From Thiobacillus sp. (GTDB taxonomy: Bacteria; Pseudomonadota; Gammaproteobacteria; Burkholderiales; Thiobacillaceae), in assembly GCA_020724415.1 (NCBI GenBank), contig DYHB01000006.1, positions 14,968 through 57,362 on the forward strand: 42,395 bases of DNA, read 5' to 3'. The notes under the pieces are model-generated. The model saw only the letters and a program-made list of their open reading frames with translations, did no database searches and was not told where the DNA came from. Below are positions 34,062 through 41,554 of the stretch, one piece after another; within the stretch, counting starts at the first letter, position 1, and every line of letters starts with the position of its first letter. The translations under genes and the position numbers were made by a program.

Positions 34062-35606
34062 TTGACCGACGACAAGCCGCGCAAGACCTTGCGCCTGAAG
34101 GTCCCCGCTTCCGACAGCCCCTCCGGCCCATCCGGCCCTGCCACGCCGGGCGTCGCCCAGCCCAATGCCAAGAAACGCAAGCCGGTGCGCTGGAATCCCC
34201 TGACCCGCAACCGGACCCAGGCCAAGCCCGTTGCCCCCGGCCCCGGCGGCGACCCGGCGCCGGAGCGGCCCCCGTCCGGCAAACCGGCAGCAAGCGCCAG
34301 CCGGCGCCGGAGCAAGGGCCCGGACCACGGCCCCGCCTCGCCCCGCCAGGAAGGCCAGCCCCCGAGCCGCCAAGCCCGGGCACGGCCCGCCCCGGACGGG
34401 GAGCGCGACTACCGGCGCACCCACTATGCGGATCGCAAGAAACCCAAGGCCGCCACGCCCGCCCAACACGGCTTTTTCGTGCCCTGTCCCCGTGGTCTGG
34501 AGCAGGAACTGGCCCGGGAGCTGGCCGAGATCGGTGCCGTGGACTGCCAGGCCGGCCCTGGCGGCGTCAGTCTGGAAGGCGACCTGAAGCTGGCCTGGAA
34601 GATCAACCTCTGGAGCCGTCTGGCCATCCGGGTGCTGTGGCGTATCAAGAGCGGCGCCTACCGCCTGGAAGAGGATCTGTACGACGCCGCCAGGGAGGTG
34701 GATTGGCCGGCCTATTTCACAGTGGACAAGACCATTGCCGTCACCACCGTGGCCCGCTCCAGCCCCCTGAAGAGCCTCAACTTTGCCAGCCTGAAGATCA
34801 AGGACGCGGTGTGCGACCGGTTCCGCGACAGCGTGGGCAGCCGGCCCAGCGTGGATGCCCGGGAGGCCCAGGTGCCCCTGCTGCTGCATCTGGACCGGGA
34901 CCGCTTCAACCTGTATATCGACCTGACCGGCGCGCCCCTGAACCGGCGCGGCTACCGGGTGGAACCGGCAGCAGCCCCCATCAATGAAAACCTGGCGGCC
35001 GGCCTGCTGCGCCTGGCCGGCTGGACCCCGGACCAGCCCCTGCTGGACCCCATGATGGGCGGGGGTACCCTGCTGCTGGAGGCGGGATTGATGGCCCTGA
35101 ACCGAGCCCCGGGCATGAAGCGCCATTTCGCCTTTGAAAACCTGACCAGCTTCGACAAGGTGGAATGGACCCGGCTGCGCAAGGACGCCGAGGCCGAAGC
35201 CCAGGAGCCCCGGCACCTGGCCATCTACGGCTGCGACAACGACCCGGCCATGGTGCGCGCCACAGGCCTGAACCTGCGGGCCGCCGGGCTGCTGGACTGC
35301 ATCGCCATTGACGAGGGGGATGCCCTGGAAGTGCCGGCTCCGGAAGATCATGGCGTGATCGTCAGCAACCCCCCCTATGGCGTTCGCCTGAGCGTGGAGG
35401 ACATGGCCGCCCTGTACAAGGGCCTGGGCGATGCCCTGAAACAGCGCTTCACCGGTTGGCGGGCCTATCTGATCTCCGCCGACCCGGAATTGCCCAGGCA
35501 GATCGGCCTCAAGGCCAGCCGGCGGATACCCCTCTACAACGGCCCCCTGGAATGCCGCCTGTATGAGTACACCCTGGTGGCCGGCAGCCTGCGCCGGGAG
35601 AATTGA
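34062..35606 (+). CDS. THUMP-domain class I SAM-dependent RNA methyltransferase (RlmL-like)
   Basis: This 514-residue protein of the RlmL/RlmK N-terminal family makes N2-methylguanosine in 23S rRNA or a similar RNA target. Residues 1-135 are a disordered Arg/Pro/Lys-rich extension not seen in short homologues. A THUMP domain (about 140-290) then leads to the Rossmann methyltransferase with DPMMGGGTLLLEA and the catalytic NPPYGVRL. The second (RlmK) half of the enteric enzyme is absent. TTG at 34062 is used because no upstream ATG is in frame. Confidence 0.88.
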   Translation: MTDDKPRKTLRLKVPASDSPSGPSGPATPGVAQPNAKKRKPVRWNPLTRNRTQAKPVAPGPGGDPAPERPPSGKPAASASRRRSKGPDHGPASPRQEGQPPSRQARARPAPDGERDYRRTHYADRKKPKAATPAQHGFFVPCPRGLEQELARELAEIGAVDCQAGPGGVSLEGDLKLAWKINLWSRLAIRVLWRIKSGAYRLEEDLYDAAREVDWPAYFTVDKTIAVTTVARSSPLKSLNFASLKIKDAVCDRFRDSVGSRPSVDAREAQVPLLLHLDRDRFNLYIDLTGAPLNRRGYRVEPAAAPINENLAAGLLRLAGWTPDQPLLDPMMGGGTLLLEAGLMALNRAPGMKRHFAFENLTSFDKVEWTRLRKDAEAEAQEPRHLAIYGCDNDPAMVRATGLNLRAAGLLDCIAIDEGDALEVPAPEDHGVIVSNPPYGVRLSVEDMAALYKGLGDALKQRFTGWRAYLISADPELPRQIGLKASRRIPLYNGPLECRLYEYTLVAGSLRREN

Positions 35607-35635
35607 CCCTAAAAGGCCGGGACCGTAACGTCGAC

Positions 35636-36703
35636 TTATCTGGAGGGGCTTGGACCGGGCTTGTCCTTGGGAGCAGGCGTCTTGGCGGCTCCCACCTTTT
35701 CCTTCTCGACCTGGGCGGCCACCTTGTACACGGCCTGGATCAGATCACGCCCGATCTTGTCTTCGAATTCCTTATGCACCGGCAACAGAGCCTGATGCCA
35801 CAGAATGCGGTCCTTATAGGGCAGGACATGAATCTGGGTGGTGCCCGCCCGGCGCACGGCGGCCAAGGATTCCTCATTCTCCTTCTGGGCAATATCCCGC
35901 TCGTATTGCGTGGCATCCGCCATGGCCTTGTTCAGGGTGACCCGGATATCGGCGGGCAGACCGTCCCAGAAGTGCTTGTTCACGATCACTGCATAGCCCA
36001 GATAGCCATGGTCGGACAGGGTCAGGTGCTTCTGGACCTCATGCATCTTCTGGGTATACAGGTTGGACATGGGGTTTTCCGTACCGTCCACCACCCCCTG
36101 GCGAAGCTTGGAATACACGTCAGAGAAGGCCATCACTTGAGGCCGGGCGCCCAAAGCCTTCATCTGGGCTTCCAGAACCTTGGAGGACTGGACACGCATT
36201 TTCAAGTTCTTGAAATCCGCCACGCTGCGCAACGGCTTGTTGGCGCTCATCTGCTTGAACCCGTTGTCCCAGTAGGCCAGGCCCAGGATGCCCCTGGGCT
36301 CCAGCATGCTGAACAGGCGGGTGCCGATCTCGCCGTCCATCACCCGGTACAGGGTTTCCTTGTTGGGGAAGATGTAAGGCAAGTCGAACAGCTCGAAGGC
36401 ACGCACCCCCAGGGGTCCAAACTTGGCCAGAGACGGCGCCAGCATCTGGACCGCCCCGACATTGAGCGCCTCCATTTCCTCGTGATCCTTATAGAGCTGA
36501 CTGTTGGGATAGACCTCCACCTTCACCGCACCCCTGGTCCGCTCCTCTGCCAACTGCTTGAAGTAATCCGCTGCCTTGCCCTTGGGGGTATTGGGAGCTA
36601 CCACATGGGAAAACTTGATGACGATGGGCTGTTGCGCCAGGGCCATGGGCGCTGACAGAGCTGCGGCCAAACCCAGGGCCAGGATGAATGCGTGCAACTT
36701 CAC
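35636..36703 (-). CDS. TRAP transporter substrate-binding protein (DctP family)
   Basis: This 355-residue periplasmic binding protein has a signal peptide ending ALAQQ and the DctP signatures IKFSHVVAPNTPKGKAA, FELFDLPYIFPN, LAYWDNGFKQMSANK, RVQSSKVLE and QGVVDGTENP. The family binds C4-dicarboxylates or other organic acids; the Arg in MRVQSS clamps the carboxylate. No dctQ or dctM membrane subunit is adjacent, so partners are elsewhere or it works with another system. The last 20 residues are a Lys/Pro-rich tail. Confidence 0.92.
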   Translation of the reverse strand: MKLHAFILALGLAAALSAPMALAQQPIVIKFSHVVAPNTPKGKAADYFKQLAEERTRGAVKVEVYPNSQLYKDHEEMEALNVGAVQMLAPSLAKFGPLGVRAFELFDLPYIFPNKETLYRVMDGEIGTRLFSMLEPRGILGLAYWDNGFKQMSANKPLRSVADFKNLKMRVQSSKVLEAQMKALGARPQVMAFSDVYSKLRQGVVDGTENPMSNLYTQKMHEVQKHLTLSDHGYLGYAVIVNKHFWDGLPADIRVTLNKAMADATQYERDIAQKENEESLAAVRRAGTTQIHVLPYKDRILWHQALLPVHKEFEDKIGRDLIQAVYKVAAQVEKEKVGAAKTPAPKDKPGPSPSR

Positions 36704-36892
36704 TATGAACTCCCGATGAGAGAGGGATGTTGGACAGATACCACCACCACGCCTTTACCTGCCGACCCAGCCGCGTGATGTCCCAATCAATACTAGGACT
36801 CGGTCAGACCTTAGGCAAGCCAGGGACAATGCAAAGGTCTAAACAGGCCATGGGAGCAAGCGCTGTACCGGCACTCCCACGGATGGCAGAAA

Positions 36893-38206
36893 TCAGAGAT
36901 CCACCTCTTCGGACCAGATCAGGGCCTGGATATGGGCGTCCAGAACGGCTTCAGGTGCAAGATCCAACACCGAGCTGCAGGTTTCCAGGGTTTCCAGAGC
37001 CCCCGTTTCACAGGCCCGGGCCAGCATCAGGTAGGGCGCATACACCCCCGTGTCTTCCACCAGGGCCTCCTGAATGGGTGGTGCCAGACGCAAGGGCGCC
37101 AGGGCCTCGGTCATGGGCATGGCCAACAGGGCGTCCAGCATGGAGAGGATGCCCACGATGAACAGGCCGCCGCGCTGGCCCGCATCCAGGCCTTGCAGCC
37201 CCAGGTTCTCCATCAGGCGGGCCCTGGCCAGGGCGTGCTTGAGCAGGGCCATGGCCCGGCCATGACCGGCCGGGTGGGCAAACAGCAGCAACACCAGCCA
37301 GCGGTAGAGGGGATCATGCCCCAGCATCAGCAGGGCGTGGCTGATGGAACGGACGGGAAAGCGCAAGCCCACGGCAGGGGAGTTGATGAAGCGCAACAGC
37401 CGGTAGGCGAGGGCCGGGTCCTGCTTGAACTCGGCCTCGATCAGGTCGTGATCCGCGTGGTTCACCACCAGGTTCAGCAGGGACATCACCCGTAGCCGGC
37501 TGGCATCGGGACTCCGGACCGGCGCCGGTCCCGGCTGGGTGAAAAAATAACCCTGGTACAAATCGAAATGCAGCTTCCGGCAGGCCTGGAATGCCTCTTC
37601 GGTCTGGACATTGGTGGCAATGAGGCGGGGGCCCCGGATGCCCTGGACCTTCACCAGGCGGTCACACAGTGCCATCAGGTCCTGGTCGCCCACATCCAGA
37701 CGCAAATAGCGGCACTCCCGAGCCAACGGCAGCAAGCCGGGCTGCACGGAGGTGTCGTCCATGGCCAGGGCAAAGCCATCCCGGGCCAGGGCCTGGCATT
37801 GCGCCATGAGGGCCGGGCTGGTCTCAGGGGCGTTCACGGCCAGGATGACGTTTTCCTTGGGCAGACGCGGGATCAGGGGATGGCCCAGGGAGAGGGGATC
37901 CAGCTCCAGCAGGGTGAAGCGGCGGCTCAGGGCCTGCTGGCGGTGCAGTTCCATGACGTTGGCCAGCAGGGCCTCGTCGCGCACTTGCCGGGCCGAGGCG
38001 GCCCCGGGGGAGACGGGCAGGGGAATGCGCGTCTTGACCGCCATTTCATATCCCATCACCCGATAGTCTCCATCCAGCAGGGGCTGCCGGGTCAGGAAGC
38101 GGGCCGCCGCCTGGGGCAGCGTGTCGGATGGCGCCTCCGTGGCATCGGGCCGGGAGGCCTGGTTCATTTTGCGGCGCCGGGCCATTTCCATGGAGAGGGC
38201 GGGCAT
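36893..38206 (-). CDS. EAL-like (degenerate) and HDOD domain signalling protein
   Basis: This is a 437-residue protein. The N-terminal part (about 30-230) is a YuxH-type EAL fold without catalytic residues: the EAL motif reads YEM in DYRVMGYEMAVK. It ends with LYQGYFFTQPGP, the typical junction. An HDOD domain (about 240-430) follows, with ALAYRLLRFINSPAVG. Such proteins relay signals in motility and c-di-GMP networks without cutting the nucleotide. ATG 38206 is chosen because AAGGAG lies six bases upstream. It starts 10 bases after the DUF1631 stop, in one operon under the c-di-GMP riboswitch. Confidence 0.88.
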   Translation of the reverse strand: MPALSMEMARRRKMNQASRPDATEAPSDTLPQAAARFLTRQPLLDGDYRVMGYEMAVKTRIPLPVSPGAASARQVRDEALLANVMELHRQQALSRRFTLLELDPLSLGHPLIPRLPKENVILAVNAPETSPALMAQCQALARDGFALAMDDTSVQPGLLPLARECRYLRLDVGDQDLMALCDRLVKVQGIRGPRLIATNVQTEEAFQACRKLHFDLYQGYFFTQPGPAPVRSPDASRLRVMSLLNLVVNHADHDLIEAEFKQDPALAYRLLRFINSPAVGLRFPVRSISHALLMLGHDPLYRWLVLLLFAHPAGHGRAMALLKHALARARLMENLGLQGLDAGQRGGLFIVGILSMLDALLAMPMTEALAPLRLAPPIQEALVEDTGVYAPYLMLARACETGALETLETCSSVLDLAPEAVLDAHIQALIWSEEVDL

Positions 38207-38216
38207 GGCAGCTCCT

Positions 38217-39428
38217 TCAGGCGGACTTGCGTTGTTCATGGCCGGTCTGCTGCTGGCCATTCTGTTCATGGCCGGGGGCAGCGGCAGGCCTGGAGATGAG
38301 CCGGACGCGGCCTTCCAGCAAGGCCGCCACCAGGTCGTCAGCCTCCATTTTCATGGCCTGGCTGCCTTCCCGGCTGGTCCAGAGAAACAGGCTGCGCAGC
38401 GGACTGACCCAGGCCAGCTTCATGGTGCGCGGGGTGCGGCCGGGTTCCCGGTACTCGATCCAGACTCCGGGCACCACCCGCTCCAGCAGCAGGCGCAAGG
38501 GGGGCAGGGTGTCCTCCGCCGGCTCAGGGGCCGGCTCAGGCTCCGGGTCTGGGGCGTATTCCCGCCGGGTGCCCGGGTCAGGGATCCGGGTCCCGGGGGT
38601 TTCCGGGTCGGCTTCAGCTGCCGTGGCACTTTGCGCCGGCGGTCGTGCCACATCCCTGGGCAATACCAGGGCGTTGGCGGGCACGAACCCGATCGCCGCC
38701 ATGTAACCCACCAAATCCCGATAGAGCAGATTGATGCGGCTGGGCAAATCATGGCGCAGCATCTGGATCAGTCGCTGCTTGGCATCCGTGCGCCAGGGAT
38801 TGGCCTTGAGGGCATCCGTCAGGGCGGTTTCGATGATCTTGGGACCGACGGGCACATCCATGGGCTCCAGGTCCGGCACCGCCATGAGCCGGGCGTAACC
38901 ACGGGCCAGCTGGTGCAGGGAGCCCCAGGTGACATACTGGATGGATTGGCTCAGCAGGGCGGTGTTCACGGTTTCCTCGATCTGATCGTCGTCCAATATG
39001 CGCAGCCGGCTCAAGTCGAAGTCGATCTCATAGCCAGCAAGCGCCGATCGCCGGCGCTGGCAGGCCCGCAGATACGCTTTGTCGAAGGACACGCCGAAAT
39101 CATGCACCAGGCCCAGACGATTGACCCGGGTGAAGTCGGCGGCATCCAGCCACAACTCCCGTTCGGCCCCTGTGAGAGCTTCCGTGGCGCGGCCGAACAA
39201 CCGGTCTGCGGCCACCGAGAGCGCCTCGCCCAAGGCTTGTCCCAGGCGCATGGAGGCGATCTCGCCGCACTCCTGCAAGGGTGCCGACAAAGCCGCCCAC
39301 TGGGGGACGGCGGCATCCATCGCCGGCGACGGGGCCGCAGACAGCCTGCCCCATGTCGGGGCCTGTCTTCCGCCCCGGCCGAAGTCGGTCGAATCACTGC
39401 CATTGTTGTCCCGATTGCGCTTCGCCAT
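38217..39428 (-). CDS. DUF1631 family protein
   Basis: This 403-residue protein of unknown function matches the C-terminal portion of DUF1631, with a helical body and the closing block KLAWVSPLRSLFLWTSREG. A Pro/Glu-rich linker (about 268-310) separates it. Full-length DUF1631 proteins are often about 700 residues, so this is a short form. AGGACAGGA precedes the ATG and lies within a hairpin. It is the first gene downstream of the c-di-GMP-I riboswitch, so its translation is likely set by c-di-GMP. Confidence 0.85.
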   Translation of the reverse strand: MAKRNRDNNGSDSTDFGRGGRQAPTWGRLSAAPSPAMDAAVPQWAALSAPLQECGEIASMRLGQALGEALSVAADRLFGRATEALTGAERELWLDAADFTRVNRLGLVHDFGVSFDKAYLRACQRRRSALAGYEIDFDLSRLRILDDDQIEETVNTALLSQSIQYVTWGSLHQLARGYARLMAVPDLEPMDVPVGPKIIETALTDALKANPWRTDAKQRLIQMLRHDLPSRINLLYRDLVGYMAAIGFVPANALVLPRDVARPPAQSATAAEADPETPGTRIPDPGTRREYAPDPEPEPAPEPAEDTLPPLRLLLERVVPGVWIEYREPGRTPRTMKLAWVSPLRSLFLWTSREGSQAMKMEADDLVAALLEGRVRLISRPAAAPGHEQNGQQQTGHEQRKSA

Positions 39429-39429
39429 G

Positions 39430-39462
39430 GTCCTGTCCTTTCAAACGCACCCAGGGCAGGAC
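39430..39462 (-). promoter_or_regulatory. Hairpin that covers the DUF1631 ribosome-binding site
   Basis: On the minus strand GTCCTG (39457-39462) can pair with CAGGAC (39430-39435), which contains the Shine-Dalgarno region just before the ATG at 39428. This is a plausible translational expression platform for the upstream riboswitch. Confidence 0.5.
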
Positions 39463-39505
39463 TCATGTTCGGGATTGATTCGGAACGCCCCAGGCACGCG
39501 CCCGA

Positions 39506-39597
39506 GGCGACTCCACCCGGCGGCTCCGCTGTCATGGGGCTGGTGCCCTTTAGACCGGTGGCTTTGCGTCCCCACCTTTCGATGGGTTTGCCCTTGG
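39506..39597 (-). ncRNA. Cyclic di-GMP-I riboswitch (GEMM-I)
   Basis: Read on the minus strand, the element has the conserved GGGCAAACC, a CAUC-GAAA-GGUG hairpin with a GNRA tetraloop, GGGACGCAAAGCC and the following CCGGUCUAA. It then has a GGGC-GCCC hairpin and a 3' half with GCCGCCGGGU. These are the hallmark blocks of GEMM-I, in order and spacing as in the Vibrio Vc2 aptamer. It lies 78 bases upstream of DUF1631 on the same strand. A TATAGT hexamer upstream near 39628 on this strand is a possible -10. The rest of 39598-39744 holds nothing clear. Confidence 0.9.
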
Positions 39598-39744
39598 CAG
39601 GTTGGATCACTATTTCTCTACATCCACTATATCGAACCCGGAATGGATTACTTTAGGTGCGGGTCAGGGCGCCGCCCCGAACGGTCGGAACACCTCGATG
39701 GACGGTGATCGCGCTACACTCCCGCCGTCACACGGCAACCCACC

Positions 39745-40356
39745 ATGAACCCACCTGACCTGATCATCAAGCACCTGGGCCGCGTGGACTACCTGTCCAC
39801 CTGGCAAGCCATGCAGGACTTCACGGCCGCCCGGGGACCGGATACGCCCGATGAACTCTGGCTGCTGGAGCACCCCCCGGTCTTCACCCTGGGCCAGGCC
39901 GGCCGCAGGGAACACCTGTTGACCGATCTGGGCATTCCGGTGATCCCCATCGACCGGGGTGGCCAGATCACCTACCACGGCCCCGGGCAACTGGTGGTCT
40001 ACACCCTGCTGGACCTGAAGCGCCGGGGCTATGGCGTCAAGTCCCTGGTCCAGCGCCTGGAGCAGGCGGTGATCAATCTGCTGGCCGAACATGGGGTGTC
40101 CGCCCAGCGCCGGGAGGGCGCCCCCGGGGTCTACGTGGGCGATGCCAAGATTGCGGCCCTGGGCCTGCGCGTCCGCCATGGCTGCGCCTACCATGGCCTG
40201 AGCCTGAATGTGGACATGGACCTGGCCCCCTTTGCCGCCATCAATCCCTGTGGCTATGCCGGCCTGGCGGTGACCCGCACCCGGGACCAGGGCATTCCCC
40301 TGGACCTGGCTCAGGTGGGGGCCGGTCTGGTGGCCCAGTTGCAGCGCGCCCTTTAA
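39745..40356 (+). CDS. lipB: Octanoyltransferase
   Basis: This 203-residue enzyme moves octanoyl groups from acyl carrier protein to lipoyl domains, supplying the substrate of LipA. Motifs are [29 protein letters not shown], the active-site lysine in [18 protein letters not shown] and the catalytic cysteine in INPCGY. It is intact and full length. It is divergent from the riboswitch operon and distant from lipA. Confidence 0.96.
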   Translation: MNPPDLIIKHLGRVDYLSTWQAMQDFTAARGPDTPDELWLLEHPPVFTLGQAGRREHLLTDLGIPVIPIDRGGQITYHGPGQLVVYTLLDLKRRGYGVKSLVQRLEQAVINLLAEHGVSAQRREGAPGVYVGDAKIAALGLRVRHGCAYHGLSLNVDMDLAPFAAINPCGYAGLAVTRTRDQGIPLDLAQVGAGLVAQLQRAL

Positions 40357-40394
40357 TGCCATGACCCGGATCCCCGGGCTGGACGATCGCTGGC

Positions 40395-40769
40395 TTAGGC
40401 GCCCCGCGTCCCCTGGGGACCTCGGTACACGCAGCCCGACTGGGCCGTTTCCTGGATCACGATCTTGCTCAGGCCGGGCAGGGCCGGGGCCAGCCGGTCC
40501 CAGATCCAGAGGGCCAGACGTTCGCTGGTGGGATTCTCCAGGCCGGGGATGTCATTCAGATAGCGATGGTCCAGTTGGGCGTGGATCGGCGCCCAGGCAG
40601 TCTGGATGTCGGCAAAATCCTGCACCCACTCCAGCTCCGGGTCCAGGGGACCCTCCAGATGGACCGCCACCTGGAACGAGTGGCCGTGGACCCGGGCGCA
40701 GGGGTGCTCGGCGGGCAACCTGGGCAGGCGCCGGGCGGCTTCCAGGTGAAACAGGTTGAATATTTCCAT
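40395..40769 (-). CDS. queD: 6-carboxytetrahydropterin synthase homologue (QueD family) with altered zinc site
   Basis: This 124-residue member of the PTPS/QueD family makes the queuosine and 7-deazaguanine precursor. The catalytic Cys and two zinc histidines are in PCARVHGHSF, Asp-His in LDHRYLND, and the pterin-binding Glu in ETAQSGCVYRG, all aligned with the E. coli enzyme. The first zinc ligand (His16 in E. coli, AAHRLP) is Arg13 here (AARRLP), so the metal site lacks one His. ATG 40769 starts directly at the family N-terminus. No queC, queE or queF is nearby. Confidence 0.88.
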   Translation of the reverse strand: MEIFNLFHLEAARRLPRLPAEHPCARVHGHSFQVAVHLEGPLDPELEWVQDFADIQTAWAPIHAQLDHRYLNDIPGLENPTSERLALWIWDRLAPALPGLSKIVIQETAQSGCVYRGPQGTRGA

Positions 40770-40966
40770 GATCGGCCGGTTCGGTGGCAGTTCAGGAATT
40801 CTAGCAGCCCGGCGCGCTTGCCCCACCATAGCGGGGCGGGGGAGCCTGCTCGGGCCTGCCGCGTGCAAATGACTTTATCAGGAGGGAAAATAAGCGTATT
40901 CTGATATTCATACCCGCAAAGATAAAATCACGTCTGTACGGCAGTTTTTTGCAAGGAGGAGTGGTC

Positions 40967-41527
40967 ATGTTCAAGATCCTGGCCGGGTTCGTCGCCGGCA
41001 TTGTCTTCACCGCCATCACCGGGTATCTGATGATGCCCTCCATGATGTTCAAGGAAACCCCCAGCCCCTTCGGCCTGGAGGAAACCATTGCCCGCATCCA
41101 GCACAACATCGAGGGCAATCCGGAGCTGAAGGCCAACGGCTGGTCCCTGTCCGGCCTGCGCAACCCCGCCAAGGCGGTCCAGACCGACGGCGGCAACGTG
41201 CTGCCGGTGATGATGATCGAGGCCTGCAGCACCAAATACTCCAAGCCCATCCTGAAGGACGACACGGTACGCTTCCTGTCCATTCTCATGCCCTGCAAGG
41301 TCTCGGTGTACAAGAAGGAAGACGGCAAGGTCTACATCGGGTCCATGAACGCCGGCCTGATGGGCAAGATGTTCGGCCCCATGGTGGGCGAGGTCATGGG
41401 CCAGGTCGCGGAAGACCAGAAGAAGTTCTTCGTCTTCGACCCCAACACCCCCGCGCCCCAGATGATCCTGCCCACGGCCGCGCCGGCCGCCGGCGGTGCC
41501 GGTGGTGGCGGCGGCGGCGGTTGCTGA
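40967..41527 (+). CDS. DUF302 family membrane-anchored protein
   Basis: This 186-residue protein has an N-terminal membrane segment (residues 3-23), a DUF302 domain (about 50-145; VLPVMMIEACSTKYSKPIL, then LMPCKVSVYKKEDGKVYIG) and an Ala/Gly tail ending in seven glycines and a final cysteine. DUF302 proteins are often beside redox or sulfur genes; their role is uncertain. AAGGAGGA lies six bases before the ATG. The next gene, an octaheme cytochrome, starts 27 bases downstream, so they probably act together. Confidence 0.88.
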   Translation: MFKILAGFVAGIVFTAITGYLMMPSMMFKETPSPFGLEETIARIQHNIEGNPELKANGWSLSGLRNPAKAVQTDGGNVLPVMMIEACSTKYSKPILKDDTVRFLSILMPCKVSVYKKEDGKVYIGSMNAGLMGKMFGPMVGEVMGQVAEDQKKFFVFDPNTPAPQMILPTAAPAAGGAGGGGGGGC

Positions 41528-41554
41528 CCCGCGCCCACGGATGAGGACACCATC

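Noticed and set aside
33474-35351. Very long open frame (625 codons) antisense to the DinB and RNA methyltransferase genes
   Set aside because: Both plus-strand genes have clear family motifs; the antisense translation is low-complexity and resembles other GC-rich shadows.
36704-36892. Riboswitch or small RNA in the 189-bp gap before the TRAP gene
   Set aside because: No recognisable aptamer blocks, strong hairpin or promoter were seen on either strand.
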